DNA from: Thermoanaerobaculales bacterium
Lineage (GTDB): Bacteria; Acidobacteriota; Thermoanaerobaculia; Thermoanaerobaculales; Sulfomarinibacteraceae
Direction: 5' to 3'
Assembly (NCBI GenBank): GCA_025456385.1
Contig: JALOKS010000126.1
Location: forward strand, 1-7,353
DNA length: 7,353 nucleotides
Shown here: positions 6,701 to 7,353 of the stretch, piece by piece
Layout of the letters: the number at the start of each line of letters is the position of its first letter
How positions within the stretch are numbered: the stretch's first letter is position 1
Notes under the pieces: generated by a model
The model's input: the letters and a program-made list of their open reading frames with translations, nothing else
Told to the model about the DNA's origin: nothing
The model's database searches: none
Made by a program: the position numbers and the translations under genes

Positions 6701-7136
6701 CGCCGAAGGCGGCCCGCGCGTCGAGGAGCTCGGCCGCGAGCCCGGGGCGCTGGCGGCGGCCCTCGAGCGCGACGCCGCCGCGCCCCCCGGCCACCCGCCG
6801 GTGGTGGTGGCGCCGTACTTCGCCCTCCAGGAGCTCGACCTCGCTCCGCAGACCGCGGTCTTCGTCAACAACTTCGTCGCCCAGGGCTACAAGCTCAAGG
6901 GCGCGAAGCCGCTGGTCAACCGCGTCGTCTGCCGCCTGCTCCACCTCGAGGCGCCCGCGCTCGAGACCTTCCCGCTGCTCGGCCGCCGCGACGGCGCCTG
7001 GCTGCTCGACCTCGGGGCGGTGCCGGAGAAGTACCGCCTCGACCCCGGGCGCTGCGAGCAGCTGCTCGAGCGCTTCCTCGGCGCCTGGCTGAGGGTCGTC
7101 GACGGCGAGCTCGAGGCGACGGCGCCGCCGAGCTGA
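3726..7136 (+). CDS. Lon-family (S16) AAA+ protease with atypical N-terminal and C-terminal regions
   Basis: A 1136-residue ATP-dependent protease, much longer than LonA (about 800). The core is complete. The helical linker (353-440) includes the Lon-typical LAVPWG (397-402) and GHFGL. Walker A is GPPGVGKT (465-472), then KISLGGMRDESVLRGH (488-503) and Walker B FILDEADK (529-536). LDPEQN follows at 549-554, with sensor-1 Asn580, Arg592 in LDRC and sensor-2 region THEAGVRQLE (648-657). The proteolytic domain has KKDGPSAG with nucleophile S799, and GGLAAKL with K842; the 43-residue spacing equals E. coli S679-K722. Family knowledge: cytoplasmic hexamer unfolding and degrading proteins. Residues 1-350 do not resemble the usual Lon N domain; they carry HQLDH at 128-132. 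Residues about 895-1136 are an extension with CEACSGC (968-974). The start is the ATG after AGGAG. Possibly co-transcribed with the SDR and NTF2-like genes, 104 bases after the latter. The core identity is secure; the flanking regions are unidentified. Confidence 0.93.
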   Translation: MLPLSFDRRVLSSLPPMDAALEGRVLTVLRAIVQRRVLPQLAALGGVDAVQLARAAERHRIARFEDPAGDVELVSFVTAEGGGFTIWLHERIFDYIAFGLPANPLQAFTPPTAEAAKVMALAELVLRHQLDHLVRPGRSEVEALAGDRAFVRDRRERDPGFFEQLMAALSDPTNGLRTAAIRDLVARSDAGEEFAAAAEAAVAAHIPLLAGLPLELLAGTFMTMAPADRTRLLLACYGLASDPALTVARRARHLGAVLALCDRQRRSSVGELRVLFDDLTAGGRLEAVLRELEVNLDGVAAGDRDGAFAAFLSRLGAVPMPAADGPTRPPQERLAPALEGPHLAAEYPKPGSLKERIEAAREDPRVPRSVVRAIDNNAANIDSHSSAKYTEFIETLLAVPWGRLTPLEVGPREFAAGLEAGHFGLAGPKELVADFFANLIWRYRDFDPERSAEWRRTGSAFLFVGPPGVGKTSLAISIAANLGLPYHKISLGGMRDESVLRGHGFTYEGSKPGAIVQGLIKMGCMNGVFILDEADKTEPLTVATLLEILDPEQNHLFHDKYTLSTVDVDLSNCHFILTANTLETVPAPVLDRCQVVELDRYSLEEKVEIARRYILPRLRERHRIAADTIDFEAGREDEHLRYLIRSYTHEAGVRQLELTLRTLLLRLQRRHLVEGGEGSVEIGHNLIKRSLDTPAPPASINADDRIGETLALGVNAELGVGGLIPVQATRIGGAGGGDGSAISMVHATGNLEKVMDESRRVATTAILHCAAELGIEAARVHDAVHLHFLGASTKKDGPSAGAAIALALASLLARTPLRRDLAATGEIDTQGRITGVGGLAAKLETAADAGCRTVLIPAANLTGPGGIDHLPEPLRRELQVLSFAEWRGAHEPFDPARHVLQVVAVNHILQAFAVAAIDDGELAAVERLCTEHARRAAGARRPQQPCPVTILVKDAEEVAGGWPARGLCEACSGCRLLVPEGTAGHWPQPLPVAEGGPRVEELGREPGALAAALERDAAAPPGHPPVVVAPYFALQELDLAPQTAVFVNNFVAQGYKLKGAKPLVNRVVCRLLHLEAPALETFPLLGRRDGAWLLDLGAVPEKYRLDPGRCEQLLERFLGAWLRVVDGELEATAPPS

Positions 7137-7177
7137 GGCGGCGTCGGGTTCCGGCGCCCGCCCGCGCGCCGCGGCGC

Positions 7178-7205
7178 GCGCGGCGGGGCCGGAGCCCCGC
7201 CGCGC
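7178..7205. terminator. Strong GC hairpin between convergent genes, possible terminator
   Basis: A perfect 12-base-pair stem (7178-7189 with 7194-7205; arm GCGCGGCGGGGC) closes on a four-base loop CGGA. It lies in the 91-base gap between the stop of the Lon-type gene and the stop of the convergent minus-strand gene, where a bidirectional terminator is expected. No U-tract follows in either direction, so intrinsic termination is uncertain; it may block exonucleases or work with Rho. Confidence 0.5.
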
Positions 7206-7227
7206 CGTCCCGAATCGTCCTCCCGCC

Positions 7228-7353
7228 TCAGCGCCGCGGGATCAGCTCGAAGAGCTTGAAGGCGGGGATCAGCGGCTGCACCGCGTCGGCGCGGGCGATG
7301 AGCGCGAGCCGCTTCGCCTGCGCCTCGTCGAGGAGGGCGACGAAGCCCTCGTG
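7228..7353 (-). CDS. C-terminal fragment of an unidentified protein (runs off the right edge)
   Basis: The last 41 codons and TGA stop (7230-7228) of a minus-strand gene entering from the right. The residues run HEGFVALLDEAQAKRLALIA, then RADAVQPLIPAFKLFELIPR and a final Arg. All 41 sense codons end in G or C, matching the real genes here and strongly supporting coding. The stretch looks helical and soluble, ending in a basic tail; I do not recognise the family. The gene converges on the Lon-type gene with the hairpin at 7178-7205 between them. Confidence 0.65.
   Translation of the reverse strand, partial: HEGFVALLDEAQAKRLALIARADAVQPLIPAFKLFELIPRR

Noticed and set aside
3531..6944. Minus-strand open frame of about 1137 codons opposite the Lon-type gene
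   Set aside because: It is the mirror of a GC3-rich gene: stop codons are depleted on the opposite strand. The translation is Arg/Val/Leu/His-heavy with no recognisable motif, while the plus strand carries full Lon motifs.
3726..7136. Anti-phage (BREX BrxL or similar Lon-linked defence) interpretation
   Set aside because: The protein is a full Lon with ATPase and protease core, and no methylase, PglZ or other defence gene is in the window, so there is no support for a defence role.

Overview
The window is a very GC-rich bacterial chromosome segment in which almost every codon of the real genes ends in G or C. Gene content (an FeS-type photolyase-related protein, an AF1514-family small protein, an enlarged Lon-type protease) and codon use would suit an Acidobacteriota, Myxococcota or similar high-GC lineage. 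The sequence alone does not settle the taxonomy. No RNA gene, CRISPR array, insertion sequence, integrase or phage gene was seen.

Layout: two gene groups diverge from about position 2233. Leftward (minus strand) lie a cryptochrome/photolyase-family protein (2234-438), a 99-residue AF1514-family protein (400-101) and the first codons of an ABC-transporter ATPase (65 to beyond the left edge). The gaps are 37 and 35 bases, so they may be co-transcribed. Rightward (plus strand) lie a short-chain dehydrogenase/reductase (SDR; 2233-2982), an exported NTF2/SnoaL-like protein (3001-3621) and a 1136-residue Lon-family AAA+ protease (3726-7136). Past a strong hairpin, the last 41 codons of an unidentified minus-strand gene (7353-7228) converge on the Lon gene.

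How they may work together: the photolyase (FAD plus 4Fe-4S light-driven DNA repair or blue-light sensing), the SDR and the NTF2-like protein resemble part of a photolyase/SDR/NTF2 neighbourhood that I recall from light- or singlet-oxygen-response clusters of Gammaproteobacteria; this is recall plus inference. The Lon gene is separated by about 100 bases and may or may not belong to the same unit.

Most unusual points: (1) the Lon-type protease keeps a complete ATPase and Ser-Lys protease core, but has a long N-terminal region unlike the usual Lon N domain and a roughly 240-residue C-terminal extension with a CxxCxxC motif; (2) the SDR has Ile where the catalytic Tyr of YxxxK should be; (3) the start codons of the divergent photolyase and SDR genes overlap on opposite strands, and the predicted photolyase N-terminus looks non-coding; (4) the photolyase has an insertion before its first cluster cysteine and a shortened cysteine loop.
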